Source of the DNA: Peromyscus leucopus
Taxonomy: Eukaryota > Chordata > Mammalia > Rodentia > Cricetidae
DNA length: 64,000 nucleotides
Direction of reading: 5' to 3'
Assembly (NCBI RefSeq): GCF_004664715.2
Contig: NC_051075.1
Span: 35,689,495-35,753,494 of the forward strand
Made by a program: the position numbers and the translations under genes. This document shows positions 1-11,530 of this stretch, one piece after another. The stretch's first letter is position 1. Every line of letters starts with the position of its first letter. The notes beneath the pieces were generated by a model. That model had not been told where the DNA came from and ran no database searches. It saw nothing but the letters and a program-made list of their open reading frames with translations.

Positions 1-361
1 TCTTCTGGACACAGCAAGGCAGTTGCACAAAAACTCTTAACAGTTGTGAAAGAATACACAGGACCAGTGCAAGCCCAAGCCAGACCAAATCCCATCATGA
101 AGAGAGAAGTTGAGCACTGCTAGCCATATTGGCAGTTGTTGGCAGTTGGAAGAGGTAGAGTCAGGAAAGGGCACATATGCAAGAATATTTGGGGAGGACA
201 TATTGGTCTTGAGTTAAAAAAGAATACAAGTTGGGTAGATCAGAAAAGAGAGTGAATCTGAGGAGGTTTGGGGAAAAGGCGGTTAATGTGATCAAAACAG
301 ATTATACGAAATTCTCAAAGAACTAATACTAACTTTTCAAAAAGAAATTAAAAATAAAATC
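1..361 (+). mobile_element. L1 3' UTR fragment (Lx-type), cut by window start
   Basis: The sequence follows the rodent L1 3' UTR: 'ctggacacagcaaggcag' near the start, then the stretch around 95-150, ending with 'gatcaaaacag' and 'gaaattctcaaagaactaat' before an A-rich tail near 341-361. It is noncoding and the left part lies outside the window. Family assignment rests on remembered consensus; the Lx subfamily is not resolved. Confidence 0.75.
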
Positions 362-743
362 CTTCTCATGGCTTTTCCTTCTTCATATAACCCATCAGCA
401 ACTTGTCTTGTTCTGGTCACAATGTTGCTTTGATTTATTTAAGTATATTTTTCTGCTCTGTCTGTTCAAGTTCTCCATGTTTCCTGTGCCTTCAGGAATT
501 AAATTTGTAAAGGCTATTTCTTATGCATCCTTTTTTTTCCCTCTGCCTTAGCTCTCAGCTCAAAATTTATCTTCTAACATTCTTTAACATCCTCTTAAAG
601 GCCATTTACAGAAATCTTAATCAAATGCAGCTATGGTGACAGATGGGTCCTTCTGCAGTTATTTGTAATACTACCCTCATACATGTACTGATGTTGTACA
701 GAAGAGAATGGCAAAGACTCATTTATATGTTTATGATTTTTTT

Positions 744-930
744 TGCCACCTGAGGACACTCTTCCCTAACCTTGATGAAGACACAAGAAAGGCATCATAA
801 TTCACACAACCAGTCCATCACCAGATTTTCAATCTACCAATGATGACTTGAACTTCCCCAGAACTGTAAAAAATAAATTTTTGTTCTTTTAAAGTTTCCC
901 AAGTATTACATATTTTGTTAATGAAGCATA
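744..930 (+). mobile_element. MLT1-type MaLR LTR, 3' part
   Basis: The segment has the typical order of an ancient MaLR LTR 3' half: 'gccacctgaggacact', a diverged middle, 'ccccagaactgtaaaaaataaa' with the AATAAA signal, then 'ttttgttcttttaaagt' and 'ttttgtt'. It is old and diverged. The 5' half is not recognisable. Confidence 0.6.
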
Positions 931-3065
931 AAGATTAGAACAGGTACTCTAATATCAAATGCACGTGTTTCCTTTCATGAACTTTATCAGTTTTATTTAA
1001 GTTTCTGTCTGATAGCATTTTAATCTACTGCAATATAATGTGAAAGCTGAAGTTGTGTATTTCAATAAACTAGTATGGTTATTAGGCAGTTAATGAAAAC
1101 ATTGACTTCATGAAAATCTCAGGAATAATACATATTCTGAGTCAATAGATACTGGCCTTTGGTTCATACTACTATTATTCTAAAAGAAATGAGGACTTCT
1201 CATTGTAAGACCCTTTTTCCATTTTAATTTTTGTTGTGAACCTCTAAAAAGTAGTCCAGATATTTAAGTCTGCTGAAACTCTGACTCCATGAGTTCACAA
1301 GATATTCATATTATGAATATATAAAACTTTAACAGTGTATAATAAAATATTTTTAACTGAAAGTCACCCCAGATTAAGAAATTTAACTGGAAGCTCTTTG
1401 TATAAGTATATTCTTCATGCTTCCTGTAGGGCCATTGATCACCAGATGTTACTGATCTACTTTTAGAGGACACAAAATAAAAAAGAGGGATATTTTTCTT
1501 TGTATGAGTTACATTGTCCAATTTTTTACTTCTAGATAGTTATCACTTTGTTATATAGTTTAATAACTTGTTATAATGTTTGCAATTTAATCTATGTACT
1601 AAATCTTCACCTACTTAAATAAAGCAAATATCTAAAACAATTGTTCATGTAATTCACACATCAGTAAATAGTATAGTGCTATACTGTTACAATGTAGCTA
1701 AGAAAAGTAGATCTGTGAATAATTAAATATTAGTCAAAATTCAACCACTTCTACTAGTAGTTACCTAAATCCTAGTCTCAGTTTTAGACTTTTGTTCATT
1801 CTACTTGATATTATTTTATATCTGTTGTTATTTATGCCAAAATAACACAGATACTTACTTTGATTGACTTTATCAATTCATGAAGTTATAGTAATCATCT
1901 TCCTTAATACTAGAGCCTACACCTAAGCATTTGGTACACAAAATTATGATCAGCAGCTAACAGAGATAACTTAATTTCAGACCTATTAACATATTTTACA
2001 AAACCTTAATTAATTAGCTCATTAATTTTAAGCATACAATTGGAACAGATCTTAAAATGTGGTACCAGAAGTTAATGAATGAGTAAACTACAACTTTTTA
2101 AGCCTCAAATACAGAAACGCTGAAAGGATTGATTATCACCTATTTATAGTTGATAAGATAACTATGTAGGGCACTAGGTATTTTTAAGTGTTTGAGATAC
2201 TTTGAGCTGCACTAGGAATGCATCAGCCTTACTATACATAGGAGTTCTTAATTTTGAATATTTTTATCTTGTAAAAATGAGTAGCATAAATTGCGGCAAA
2301 TATGTTTGAAGAGCAAGATCATAATTTGATATCTTGCCTATTCTTCCAGTAACTTATAAAAATTACTAAAAGTTTGAAGAAAAGTTTCCTAAATATAACT
2401 AGTATTCAAGTAAGGCTAATGGGTAGTCTACCAGTAATTTGGCTCAGGAATTTCAAATATTCTTTTTTTCAGCTATCATTCTGTTCATAATAGGTTCCAA
2501 AGTGTGCAAGTTTGTAAATATAGAAGAGAAGGTACTAAATTATTCATAAAAATGTGATAAATACATCTTGTATTTCAGATATAGCATCCATTAAGGGAGA
2601 TGTAATAACATTTTAGGGTACAGATTCTAAGGTAAAGCCTCAATAACTATAATCTGCCTTCTAAGGGCATTTCTAAGGGCATATTACTCATGACTGTAGA
2701 CTCTTAAGAGCTGCCTATCATGTAACTAGTAATGGTTCCTGGATTCCTTTGGAAAGAATTTGCTTTCTTACAGGTGGAAAATGCTTGCTTTTGATGATCA
2801 CAGATTGCATTTCTAAGTGGAACCCAGAGCCAGCTCAAATATCACATTAAAAGTTATGGGACTATTAGGTTATTCAGACAATTTAACACATACACACAGA
2901 TAAGAAAAGCTAACAAAAAATGTTAGCTATCACCAGCCCTTTCATATATAGTCACGAAATCTGCCTCTACTCAGTTAGCTTCAGTCACTCAATCTTTCTA
3001 GACTCTGCCTTTTCTCCATTAACCATTACAATCCCCAAGGACTCCTCTTACTCTTGTGCTAGCCT
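931..3065. other. Unassigned AT-rich noncoding DNA
   Basis: I see no recognisable gene, SINE or LTR here. Open frames are short and AT-driven with no protein signature. Very old repeats may be present but are beyond what can be judged by eye. Confidence 0.6.
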
Positions 3066-3300
3066 GTATTGGTTAGGTTTATCTGAGAAGAGAGACAGAG
3101 GAAAGGAAAAGAGAAAAACATAAGACCTTCAACATATTGATTAATGTTAACCCATATTATCTAACAAAATTTGATTTATTTATTTTATTTTAGTCCTTCC
3201 AATACTAATCTATTCCAGAAACATCACTGCAGACACACCTAGAAAAAAATTAACCAAGTACCTGGGCACTCTACTGCCTAATCAAGATGACATCTAACCT
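3066..3300 (+). repeat. Ancient mammalian interspersed repeat, ends only
   Basis: The left end ('tattggttaggtttatctgaga') and the right part ('actaatctattccagaaaca', 'cagacacacctagaaa', 'aatcaagatgacat') match the two ends of a common ancient mammalian repeat as I remember it; the middle appears deleted. I cannot name the family. Confidence 0.4.
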
Positions 3301-5127
3301 GTAACACAGTACATCTCTAGGTGATCACCACCTTCCATCTTCCTGTCCCAGTAATGCATTTTATGACAAGACAAACTCTTCTTTGCCTCTTTTATCAACT
3401 GAGCTTTATTATAGACTGCGAAAACATATACAGGCATCTGTAGAAGATTTGAGAGTACCAGAGAAGAAATATGAACATTTCTTCCCAGCTTTAGCATCAT
3501 GTAGTCAACCACTGCCACCCTTCGGGACTACAGTTCCTACCAGGGAACTTCTCTTTTATGACTCCCACTCTGATTGATCTCTTGCTAGTTTAAGAACAAG
3601 CATGTTAGCCACTCAGCATCCTTGTTTCCTCTTTCCTGTATTTATATAATACTTTCTCATTTGAATCTTTAACTAATCATCTTTGCTGTGAAGAAAATTT
3701 TCTCCTCAAATTTCCTCCATTATATTCATTAATAACTATGGTAACAAAATAGTTTTCTCTGCCCATATGAGATCATGTACTATTCAAAACTTGTCTTCAG
3801 CTGGTACACTTCTGTTACTGCAGTATTACGCATGATGCAAACTGTGATTCAAGCTAGTGTCCAGGTTGGAAAATCAGAGTCATCATTGCTAACCTCAATT
3901 AGTACATCTTCTAATCATTGGTTGCTAATTTGCAAAATAAAAAAAAAAAAAAACCCTGAGCATTCCCCTTTTATGCCATGCTTAATTGACAATAGGGTAT
4001 GGAGTAGGGTAAATAAGAAAGTGCTACAGCTTCCTTCTTAACTTGCTTCTGAGTTATCAAGGAGTGTTTGTCAGTCAGTTGAACACAACATGGTGTGTTC
4101 TTCATTAAAATGCAATTAACTCTAGAAGAGAAGAGTTGACTGCTCTGTCATTTAGTAATCCTCCTAGGGAGAGAGGACAAAAAAGCAACATTTCTTTTTT
4201 TATACAAAAACTCAGCAAGATATTGCTCATTCTGTGGAAATGAACAGCATTGAAGGAGTATTTTCTAAGAGACGCTGAAAATTCACTTTACAAGCTCAAG
4301 CCAAGAATCTAGACTGTAAAGACAACTCTAGCCCTATATTTATCTGGATGAAGTCTTGAAGATTTTGGTTTTATTGGGGACTTTAAAATATTTATAAAGA
4401 GGGGAGTAGATACTGTTGAGAGTAACTAAATGTTCACTGTGACATAAAACCCCATATAGATAATTGGATAAGAAATAAGAAGTACATCAATCCTTAGGCT
4501 TGAAAACATGCGAAACTTCTCCAAAAAGCCTCTCCTCATCCCAGGATACCAAGTTACATCTCCTGGCCATGTGCATCCATTGGCTTCAGCAGTACAGGAC
4601 TCTTGCACTTATGGCTGACGCTGGCATACCTCCTTCACTGGAAAGCAGGACTCAATGCAGGACCTTACTGAAGAACAGTAAGAATGAATTAAATATTATA
4701 AAATCATTGAGGCATGTACAAATATTATTTTTAACCTTTTATTCCTATTAGGTTACAAAACAGCAGCTAACAAAAATGCCATAATTGTGAGTTCATAATT
4801 AATTCCCTAAAATTGTTTATATATTCTTTATTGAAGTCTTTATCTTGACATAAGCAATCATTCTCAGTTGTATGCATCTCATCCACCACTCTGCATCACA
4901 AAACACATCATGTCCATACTTAATTTGATGTAACATTATATTATTCATATTTGTAAAATAAATAATTTATCTTTGTAAGATTTCCCATCTTTTCCTTTTG
5001 TCTAATTCTTACAGATCTGTCTAGGTCAAGTTCAATTTCGTCCTGAGAATTCAACAGTTCAGAAAGATTGATTGAACTTATCTTTGAATTATCAAGTTGT
5101 AATGGAAGGCACTACTTAGGAATTGCA
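3301..5127. other. Unassigned noncoding DNA
   Basis: There is a poly-A run near 3939-3952 but no recognisable element. The block at 4490-4660 is less AT-rich than its surroundings, yet its reading frames on both strands are short and show no family signature. Confidence 0.55.
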
Positions 5128-5475
5128 GACATGGAAGGAGATGGTTCCATTGTTAAGTTCCATACTTCCCTTGTAAGCAAACCTGAGTTTGTTCCCCGGA
5201 ATCCATACTGAAAAACTAAGCTGGTGTCAAGGCCTTGTAATCTCAAGACTGAGGAGGAGACATGGGGATGTCTGAAGCTCACTAGTCTAGCTTACTGAGC
5301 ACACTCTGGGACAGACAGAGCCCTGGTATCAAAAACTATGGTGGAAGCACCAGAGGAACAAGAGCTAAGGCAGTCTTCTGGTCTCCACATGCATATGCAC
5401 ACAAGCATACATATACACACATCTGAACACATGCATAAACATACACTCATGAACGCACACAGAAAGAAATGCACT
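5128..5475 (+). mobile_element. B4A SINE
   Basis: This is a tRNA-related ID head ('ggagatggttcc...ttgtaagcaaacctgagtttg') followed by a B1-like body ('ccttgtaatctcaagactgagg') and a 3' part with 'cttctggtctccacatgcat' and an imperfect (CA)n tail. That order is the B4A fusion structure. It is diverged, so an older copy. Confidence 0.75.
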
Positions 5476-5712
5476 AATTAGGAATCTGAAAGCAATAAAG
5501 ATAAACTTAATCCAGGGCAAAGTTTTTCATACTAAAACTGATTTATCTGGTCCAATCAAGATTCAGACAATAAGAATATCGTGGCAGATTTTTTTTCACC
5601 CCTATCAGCAGTGGAACCAGATACTGGCTACAGCATCACTGAAAACACATTTTTCCAGGCATATTTATATGTGAAATTGCCAGGAACCAAGAAAAGAGGT
5701 GGAAAAAGTCCT

Positions 5713-5713
<1 letters not shown>

Positions 5714-5747
<34 letters not shown>
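5714..5747 (+). repeat. Poly-A run, 34 nt
   Basis: An uninterrupted A34 run abuts a minus-strand B2-like SINE. Its polarity is wrong for that SINE's own tail, so it probably belongs to a plus-strand insertion whose body I cannot recognise. Confidence 0.9.
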
Positions 5748-5749
<2 letters not shown>

Positions 5750-5910
5750 CACAAATGGATGTAACTTGCCGAAGTGTGCATATGGGGATCAGATAACCAT
5801 TTGCAGGAGTTGGATCTCTCTTTACACCATGTGGATCCTGGGTATTGAACTCATGGCCATCAGGCTTGGGCACAAGCTTCTTCAACCACTGAATCACTTT
5901 GCCAGCCCTT
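5748..5910 (-). mobile_element. B2/B3-type SINE
   Basis: Read on the minus strand it starts 'agggctggcaaagtgattca', continues 'cctgatggccatgagttcaa' with a box-B-like part, then 'atccacatggtgtaaagaga' and 'gatccccatatgcacac'. This is the B2/B3 pattern. Divergence suggests B3 or an old B2. Confidence 0.75.
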
Positions 5911-6161
5911 GAAATGGTTTTGAGTATAAGAAATATTTCCTAATTTAAAACATGTAAAGGATTTTCTTTCACTATTTATCAGTGCAGTATTTGGGTTAAA
6001 CTGAGCAGACATTGGTACTCACTAATAATAAGTCAACCAAAGAAAATGCTTGCCTTTGTTACCAGAGTTGCACCCAGAGATCAAGTGATCCTGTAAATAT
6101 GTTTTGCCTCTTTGTCAGCTTGAAATAAGCTAATGTATTCTGAGAGGAGGGAACCTCAGTT

Positions 6162-6176
6162 AAGAAAAGTGTCTCA
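6162..6176 (+). repeat. Left target-site duplication of L1 at 6177
   Basis: The 15-base sequence 'aagaaaagtgtctca' is repeated exactly at 6964-6978, bracketing the L1 fragment. Confidence 0.85.
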
Positions 6177-6963
6177 GTGGGGGATGAGAACATAGGGAAA
6201 TGGGAGTGTCAAGCTTGAACAGGGACAGAGTGGGAAGGCAGGGAGGAAGATACCATGATAGGTGAGAATAGGAATCATGGGAATAGGAAGAGGCAGGGTG
6301 CTGGGGAGGATCTCAGGAATCCACAAGGTTGACCCCACCTTGGTCTGCTGGCAGTGATCTAGAGGGTGCCTGGACCGGTCTACTCTGGTGACCAGCCTAG
6401 CAAATAACTTAGCTGTCATCATAGAGCCTTTGTCCAGTGACAGATGGAGGCAGATGCAGAGATCCACGGCCAGGCACCAGGCTGAGTTCCAGGGATCCAA
6501 TTGATGAGAGAGAGGAGAGATAGTGCAGGCGAGGGACGTCGAGATCATGATGGGAGGATGCGCAGAAATGACGGACCACGCTAGTGGAAACCCATGAACT
6601 GTGGACTGGTGGCTGTGGAGCCCCCATGGGACAGGACTGGGTCCACTGGACATGGAGGATGGTTGTTTGGCTCGAACTGTTTGGGGGTCACCCAGGCAGG
6701 GGGATCTGGATCTGTCCCTGGTGCATGGGCAGGCTTCTGGGAATCCGGTGCCTGTGCATCCTTGGTGCAGTGGGAAGGGGCTTGGACCTGCCTAAGCTCA
6801 GTGAGCTGGGCTCTGCTGGCTCCCCATGGGAGAACTCGATTTGGGTGATGTGGGGATGCAGAGTGGCTTGGGAAAGAGGGCTGGGGTGAGAGGAGGGAGG
6901 AGGGAGGGTCTGTGGATAGCATGAGGAGTGAGTAGAATATTTCTTAATAAAGAAAAATAAAAA
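6177..6963 (+). mobile_element. 5'-truncated L1, 3' UTR only, with TSD
   Basis: This 787 bp segment is rodent L1 3' UTR ('tcaagcttgaacaggga', 'gcagatgcagagatccac', 'gatcatgatgggagga', 'cccatgaactgtggact') ending in a G-rich stretch and an A-rich AATAAAG tail. An exact 15 bp target-site duplication flanks it. Several frames over 70 aa are open on both strands, but none is protein-coding; they reflect the GC-rich UTR. Confidence 0.9.
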
Positions 6964-7005
6964 AAGAAAAGTGTCTCAAAAAAATCCATCTGTTTTGAAT
7001 TTTCT

Positions 7006-7320
7006 TAATTAGTGATTGATGGGGGAGGGCCCAACCTGTTTTGGGTGGTTCCATGCCTGAACTAGTGGTCCTAGGGTCTAAAGGGAAGCAGGCTTAGCAA
7101 GTTATAGGAGCAAGCCAATAAGCAGTAGCCCTCTATGGCTTTTACATCAGCTCCTGCCTCCAGGTTCCTGCCCTGTTTGAATTCCAAATCTTGACTTCCA
7201 TTGGTGATAAACAGTGATCTGAACATGTAAGCCAAATAAATCCTTTCCTCTTCAACTTGCTTTTTTGACCATGAGTTTTATCACAGTTTTTGAAACCAAA
7301 CTAAGATAGCTACTGTCTGT
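7006..7320 (-). mobile_element. Rodent interspersed element, URR1-like (family name tentative)
   Basis: The minus strand reads 'tgtgataaaactcatggtc', then 'ggatttatttggcttaca', 'gggcaggaacctggaggcag', 'gggccctcccccatcaatca'. The elements at 7896, 25341 and 46468 belong to the same family in the opposite orientation. I remember it as a non-autonomous rodent element close to URR1/hAT-Charlie, but the name is unverified. Confidence 0.6.
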
Positions 7321-7716
7321 TCACTCTTGTGATAGACACCAAAATGTTTCATTCTCAGTGTTAATGCTTTTTATAGTTAAAATCATTTAGGGGGATTCCT
7401 TTAAAGGGAGATATTATCAGATACCATGGATAAAACTGTAACATCCTCAAATATATAAAACTGGAAAGGAATTCTAGGTCAGGTAGAACTTTAGGAATAC
7501 CAACACACTATAATTAAAACAAACTAAAAATTGTCACTAAATTAATTTTTACTACATTGTTTTGCTTAAAGAAACAAATATTTAAGTGTGATAATAGAGC
7601 TAATGTTACTAATATTTCATATTTATGTGAATTTATGGAGCACATTTTTCAAAATATTTCACTGAAATCACATCATTAATTCATGCAAATTCTCATTTAG
7701 TTCTAACAGATATTTC

Positions 7717-7769
7717 ATACACATACACACACACACACACATACATACACACACATGTACACATACACA
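7717..7769. repeat. (AC)n microsatellite, interrupted
   Basis: Alternating AC/AT dinucleotides run for about 53 bp. A G-rich stretch (7776-7810) follows. Confidence 0.95.
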
Positions 7770-7895
7770 GAGACTGGCTGTGTGTGAGGGTGTGGGGGGG
7801 GTGGAGGGGTGAATGGAAGAGCATTGCAAATTAGTCAGTTGACTTATCCTAAAACTGGAAAACATCATTGATCCACAGAATTAGTGGTTTGGGCA

Positions 7896-8275
7896 ATGTC
7901 CTAGTTTTATTACTGTTGTGCTAAAACCCTCTATCTTAAACAACTTACAGGAGAAAGAGTTTGTTTGAACTCACAATTCTGAGTTGTATTCCATCATAGC
8001 AGGTAAAGTTTAGTGACAGGAACTTAAAACAGCTGCTCACACCATAGCCACAGTCAAGTGCAAAGAGCAATGAATGAATGCACGCTTATTCTTCAGCTTG
8101 CTTTCTCCAATCTTATACACTTTAGGACCAACCCAAGTGAGCTGTGTGGATCCTCTTTCAACAACTAATGTAATCAAGACAATCTCCTCACATATGTCTG
8201 TAGGCCAGTCCATTACTGAGACTTTACCTCTTCCTGGGTTGTTCTAGATTGTGTCAAGTTGACAAGTAAAACTGT
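7896..8275 (+). mobile_element. Rodent interspersed element, URR1-like (family name tentative)
   Basis: Starts 'tgtcctagttttattactg', contains 'cagcttgctttctcc', 'ggaccaacccaagtg', 'aggccagtccattactgag' and ends 'ttgtgtcaagttgacaagt'. It shares its internal order with the copies at 25341 and 46468 and is inverted relative to 7006, only 575 bp away. Confidence 0.6.
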
Positions 8276-8385
8276 CTCTGATTGCAACTCCAGAAGATCT
8301 AACACCTTTGTCTGGTCTCTACTTGCCACTGCAGTGCACACACCCACACAACGATGCACACATGACTAAAAATAAACATCTCCAA
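8276..8385 (+). mobile_element. B2 SINE, 3' part
   Basis: The sequence 'gcaactccagaagatctaaca', 'ctctacttgccactgcagt', a CA-rich part and 'aaaataaacatctcc' matches the B2 3' half. The tRNA-like promoter half is missing. It abuts the preceding element directly. Confidence 0.6.
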
Positions 8386-9410
8386 AAATTCTGACAATAA
8401 TAATGAGAATCTAAACTTCTCTCCTATGATCTATATTATTCTACTGTTAGGTGAACCCTTATTATTACTTGTTTTGAAGGGAAAGTCTTCTTTAAGTGAA
8501 AAATCTCAAGATTTCATCTTCCATATTACTCCTATTAAAATGCTGACACTAGGCTAAGTAACAATACCTTTTGTTTCTGTATCTCTCATTTCTGACAAGA
8601 AAGGATTAGTGTGGAGGAAATTGGCTTGAGAAGAATAAATAACAAAATGGCAATTGAGCTGAGTCAGGAATGATGGGAAGATTTTTGGGATATGAGGCTA
8701 GAAATGAATCCTGTTGTAGATTGAAAAAGAAGCAGAAGCAAATTGTGAAATAGTAAGGAAGTAAAATAGATCTATAAAGATTAATAATTAAAAATACTCT
8801 CCTTCCCTCCTCCTTCCCCACCTCTGTCTGCCTCTTTCTTCCTCTCGCTCTCCCCCACCTCTGTCTCTCTTAGAGGATCCACAGATTATACTGAGCAGGA
8901 TACAAACATGGGATGCTGTCAGTTACTGCACAGTTCCACACATTGCAGAATTTCAGTCGTTCTCAGTAGCAAGAAGCTCAACTTCTTTAAGAATCATCTT
9001 TTTCTACCCCCAGCTCTTTTTCATGGTTTGAACACTGGCTTATTATTTTAGTCTTGTTATTCTAAGTGGTTTATTATTCTTGGTGAATGGTGAATTATTC
9101 TAATAGTGCTTATTATTCTATTCAGTATAAACTTGAAACTGATTAGGAGTGAATAGCTTCTAAGGAGCCTTTCCATTGCAAAATTGGGTTTCTGTCCTTT
9201 TATGCTGCTTATTTTTCAGTACCAGTAATTGCTCTGGCAGTTTCTATCACTTAACTACCATTTTCTCTGTTGGGAACTATGCAGATATAGTCCAGTAGTT
9301 CTAAAATAAAGACAATTTTTGGTAAAGAGATTCTTACTTTCAAGGGACTTTAAATTAGTGTTTTGCTTCCAAAAAAATCGTGTGATTATACTGCTCCCTA
9401 CCATTACTGT
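8386..9410. other. Unassigned noncoding DNA
   Basis: No element is recognised. There is a pyrimidine-rich strip at about 8800-8870 and TTATTCTA-rich sequence at 9040-9125. Confidence 0.5.
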
Positions 9411-9665
9411 CACACATATTCAGAGATGTATGTGTGTGTATGTAAATACAAACTGCTCAGTCTGTATATTATTGCCTTGGTGTATATGATCTCATGGCTG
9501 AAAATTTGGTATTGGATAACCAACTGGAAAGCTCTTTCCTGAGAAAGACTATTTCTCCCTTTTTCAGCGTTCCTTAGTTTCTTGTAGTTCTTTGTTTAGG
9601 CTCAAGGAAACATGAACTTTCCCTATTCTAGGTTAGTATGTCCATTGGTGTCATCATTGTTTGTA
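9411..9665 (-). mobile_element. L1 3' UTR fragment (Lx-type), antisense
   Basis: The plus strand carries the antisense Lx 3' UTR order: 'aaatacaaactgctcagtctg', 'ttggtattggataaccaa', 'ctttcctgagaaagacta', 'gtatgtccattggtgtca'. The same order recurs in other muroid L1 copies. The right boundary is uncertain. Confidence 0.65.
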
Positions 9666-9971
9666 TATACACTGGTGCATCTCCAGGTGAGTCCTGAGTA
9701 ATGCCATCTCTACCCCATTCTACTAAAACTGTAATATGTTCATAGACTTTCCCATAAAAGTATTGCAATTCATACATTTTTCTATAAACTAAGTATGAAT
9801 TTCTAAATGCTTTGATTATATGTTGCCTTGTGTGGCATTTAGTGTTTAGATCATACACAAAACAGAAGACAAAGATTTTTCTTGTTAAATCGTTTTCACA
9901 TTGGTCCTATATTAACTTATTTTTTTCTAGTATTCAAGTCTCAAATGTGCTCATTTTATTCTAATCAATCT

Positions 9972-10138
9972 GTAAGGGGATACCTTGCCTTGGAAGAGGT
10001 GGGAATGGAGGTTGGGTTGGGGGGCTGGGGGGTGGGAGGAGGGAGGAGGGAGGACAGGGGAATCTGTGACTGATAGGTAGGATGAATGGAAAAATTCTAA
10101 ATAAATAAATGAATGAATGAATGAATTAATTAATTAAT
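9972..10138 (+). mobile_element. Very short L1 3' end insertion
   Basis: Only the terminal L1 3' UTR is present: 'ccttgccttggaagaggtggg', a G-rich stretch and 'ggggaatctgtgactgata', matching (reverse-complemented) the tail of the L1 at 19612. The tail became a (GAAT)n/(TTAA)n repeat. 'taatcaatct' (9962) and 'taattaatct' (10139) are a likely TSD with one mismatch. Confidence 0.75.
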
Positions 10139-10147
10139 TAATTAATC
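10093..10147. repeat. Tetranucleotide repeat from L1 tail
   Basis: AAAT, GAAT and TTAA units follow one another, consistent with expansion of the A-rich tail of the adjoining L1 fragment. Confidence 0.85.
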
Positions 10148-10274
10148 TTCTAGAAATGGGGAAAAAAGATTTAGGTGACACTCAAGTGTCCTGCTGTAAC
10201 CCCCCCCCAAAAAAGAAAATAATAATTTTAAATTTTTTCTTTTAAAGCTCCTTGCAGATAACATACAAGGTTTT

Positions 10275-10410
10275 CTTTCTGTTTGCTTGTGTATTTGTTC
10301 TTTTAGATAAGGCCTACAACTTGTAACATAGTCCAAGCTATCCTTAAACTCACAATTCTGCATCATAGTTCTTATAAGTGCTAGGATTAACGGTATGTGT
10401 CACTATGCAC
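10275..10410 (-). mobile_element. B1-like SINE (old, PB1/B1F type)
   Basis: In antisense: 'gtaacatagtccaagctatcc', 'aaactcacaattctgcatc', 'agtgctaggattaacggta', 'tgtcactatgcac'. The solo LTR at 10411 interrupts it close to its 5' end. Confidence 0.65.
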
Positions 10411-10782
10411 TGTAGTCAGAAGTTTTCTTATGTCCCACCTGGTCCTGCAGCTTCTCAGAACCTAGTAAACACACAGAGGCTCATATTATTTACAAACTGT
10501 ACAGTCTATGGCAGGCCTCTTGCTAGCTAGCTCTTATATCTTAAATTAACCCATTTCTATTATTCTATGTTTTACCATGTGTTCAGTAGCTTACCAGTCT
10601 GCTGGCATGTTGTTCCTTGGGCAGCAGGCTGGTATATTTTTTCTTCTCTCCTTCCTCTTCCTGTCTGTCTGCCTGGATTTCCCTCCTGCCTCTAAGCTGC
10701 CTTGTCATAGGCCAAACAGCTTTATTTTTCAACCAGTCAGAGCAACAAATACTCACAGCATCCAAAAAGACATCCCACAGCA
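10411..10782 (-). mobile_element. Solo LTR, ERV class II-like family, 372 bp
   Basis: Plus-strand boundaries are TG...CA ('tgtagtcagaag' to 'catcccacagca'). It shares internal blocks with the LTRs at 17719, 29887 and 47643: on the minus strand 'ctctgactggttgaaaaataaa' and 'gaaatgggttaatttaag'. Flanks 'atgcac' and 'atgtgc' are a degraded 6 bp TSD (two transitions). No internal retroviral sequence is attached, so it is a solo LTR. Confidence 0.8.
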
Positions 10783-11039
10783 ATGTGCAGCCTAACATAC
10801 AGAGGTTTTTGATGACAATGTTTGATTTCTCATTGATAATATCCTTATATAATTTGAACTGATTTTAATGCCAGCTACAGTAGGTCTATAACCTTCAGTT
10901 TCAGCTTCTGGCCAAACTAAACCATTTTTTAGATTCACTGCCATTTTTTGAGAGTTTTTCTGTGTCTGTGAGTTATGAGCATTAATATTGTTTTCTAAAA
11001 AGACTATACACACTTGATTTTCTTAATCTTTAGATTTAT
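10783..11039. other. Unassigned noncoding DNA
   Basis: The first dozen bases may be the remainder of the interrupted B1-like element. The rest shows nothing recognisable. Confidence 0.5.
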
Positions 11040-11055
11040 AAGAAAGTAAAACATC
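11040..11055 (+). repeat. Left TSD of B1 at 11056
   Basis: 'aagaaagtaaaacatc' is repeated exactly at 11221-11236. Confidence 0.9.
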
Positions 11056-11220
11056 GCCGGGTGGTGGTGGCCCACGCCTTTAGTCCCAGCACTCGGGAGG
11101 CAGAGGCAGGTGGATCTTTGTGAGGGCCAGCCTGGGCTACTAAGTGAGTTCCAGGAAAGGCGCAAAGCTACACAGAGAAACCCTGTCTCGAAAAACCAAA
11201 AAAAAAAAAAAAAAGAAAGA
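11056..11220 (+). mobile_element. B1 SINE, full length, cricetid-type
   Basis: Full-length B1 from 'gccgggtggtggtggcccac' through 'cccagcactcgggaggcag' to 'acacagagaaaccctgtctc' with an A tail ending in GAAA units. A perfect 16 bp TSD flanks it. The internal 'ccaggaaaggcgcaaagcta' is what I remember from cricetid B1s. Confidence 0.95.
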
Positions 11221-11236
11221 AAGAAAGTAAAACATC

Positions 11237-11530
11237 TTTCTAATGGTGGTTAGCATTTTTCAGTAGCCATTTGGCCAAATGTAGTAAATAATTATACTTA
11301 AATAATTTTGACTCAATGCTAATTCTCCTTTATGCCCTAATAATCTTATGAAGAAAACCTGGCCTACAAGGATACCAGGCGCACAAGTGTTGCACAGACA
11401 CACACATAGAAAAAAAACACTGTTATGTATTAAACTTAAAATAACAACCAAAAACACTTTCACAAAATTGATAAAGAAAATCATAAATCCAAGATATGAA
11501 ACAACAAAACAATTACAAAACCATAAAAGT
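11237..11530. other. Unassigned noncoding DNA
   Basis: A-rich sequence with no recognisable element. Confidence 0.5.

Noticed and set aside
6174..6653. 159-codon minus-strand frame and several overlapping frames
   Set aside because: They lie in GC-rich L1 3' UTR, which is noncoding; frames are open on both strands.
7006..7320. ERV LTR
   Set aside because: It shares its layout with the inverted copies at 7896, 25341 and 46468, and no TG/CA LTR borders or TSD are seen.
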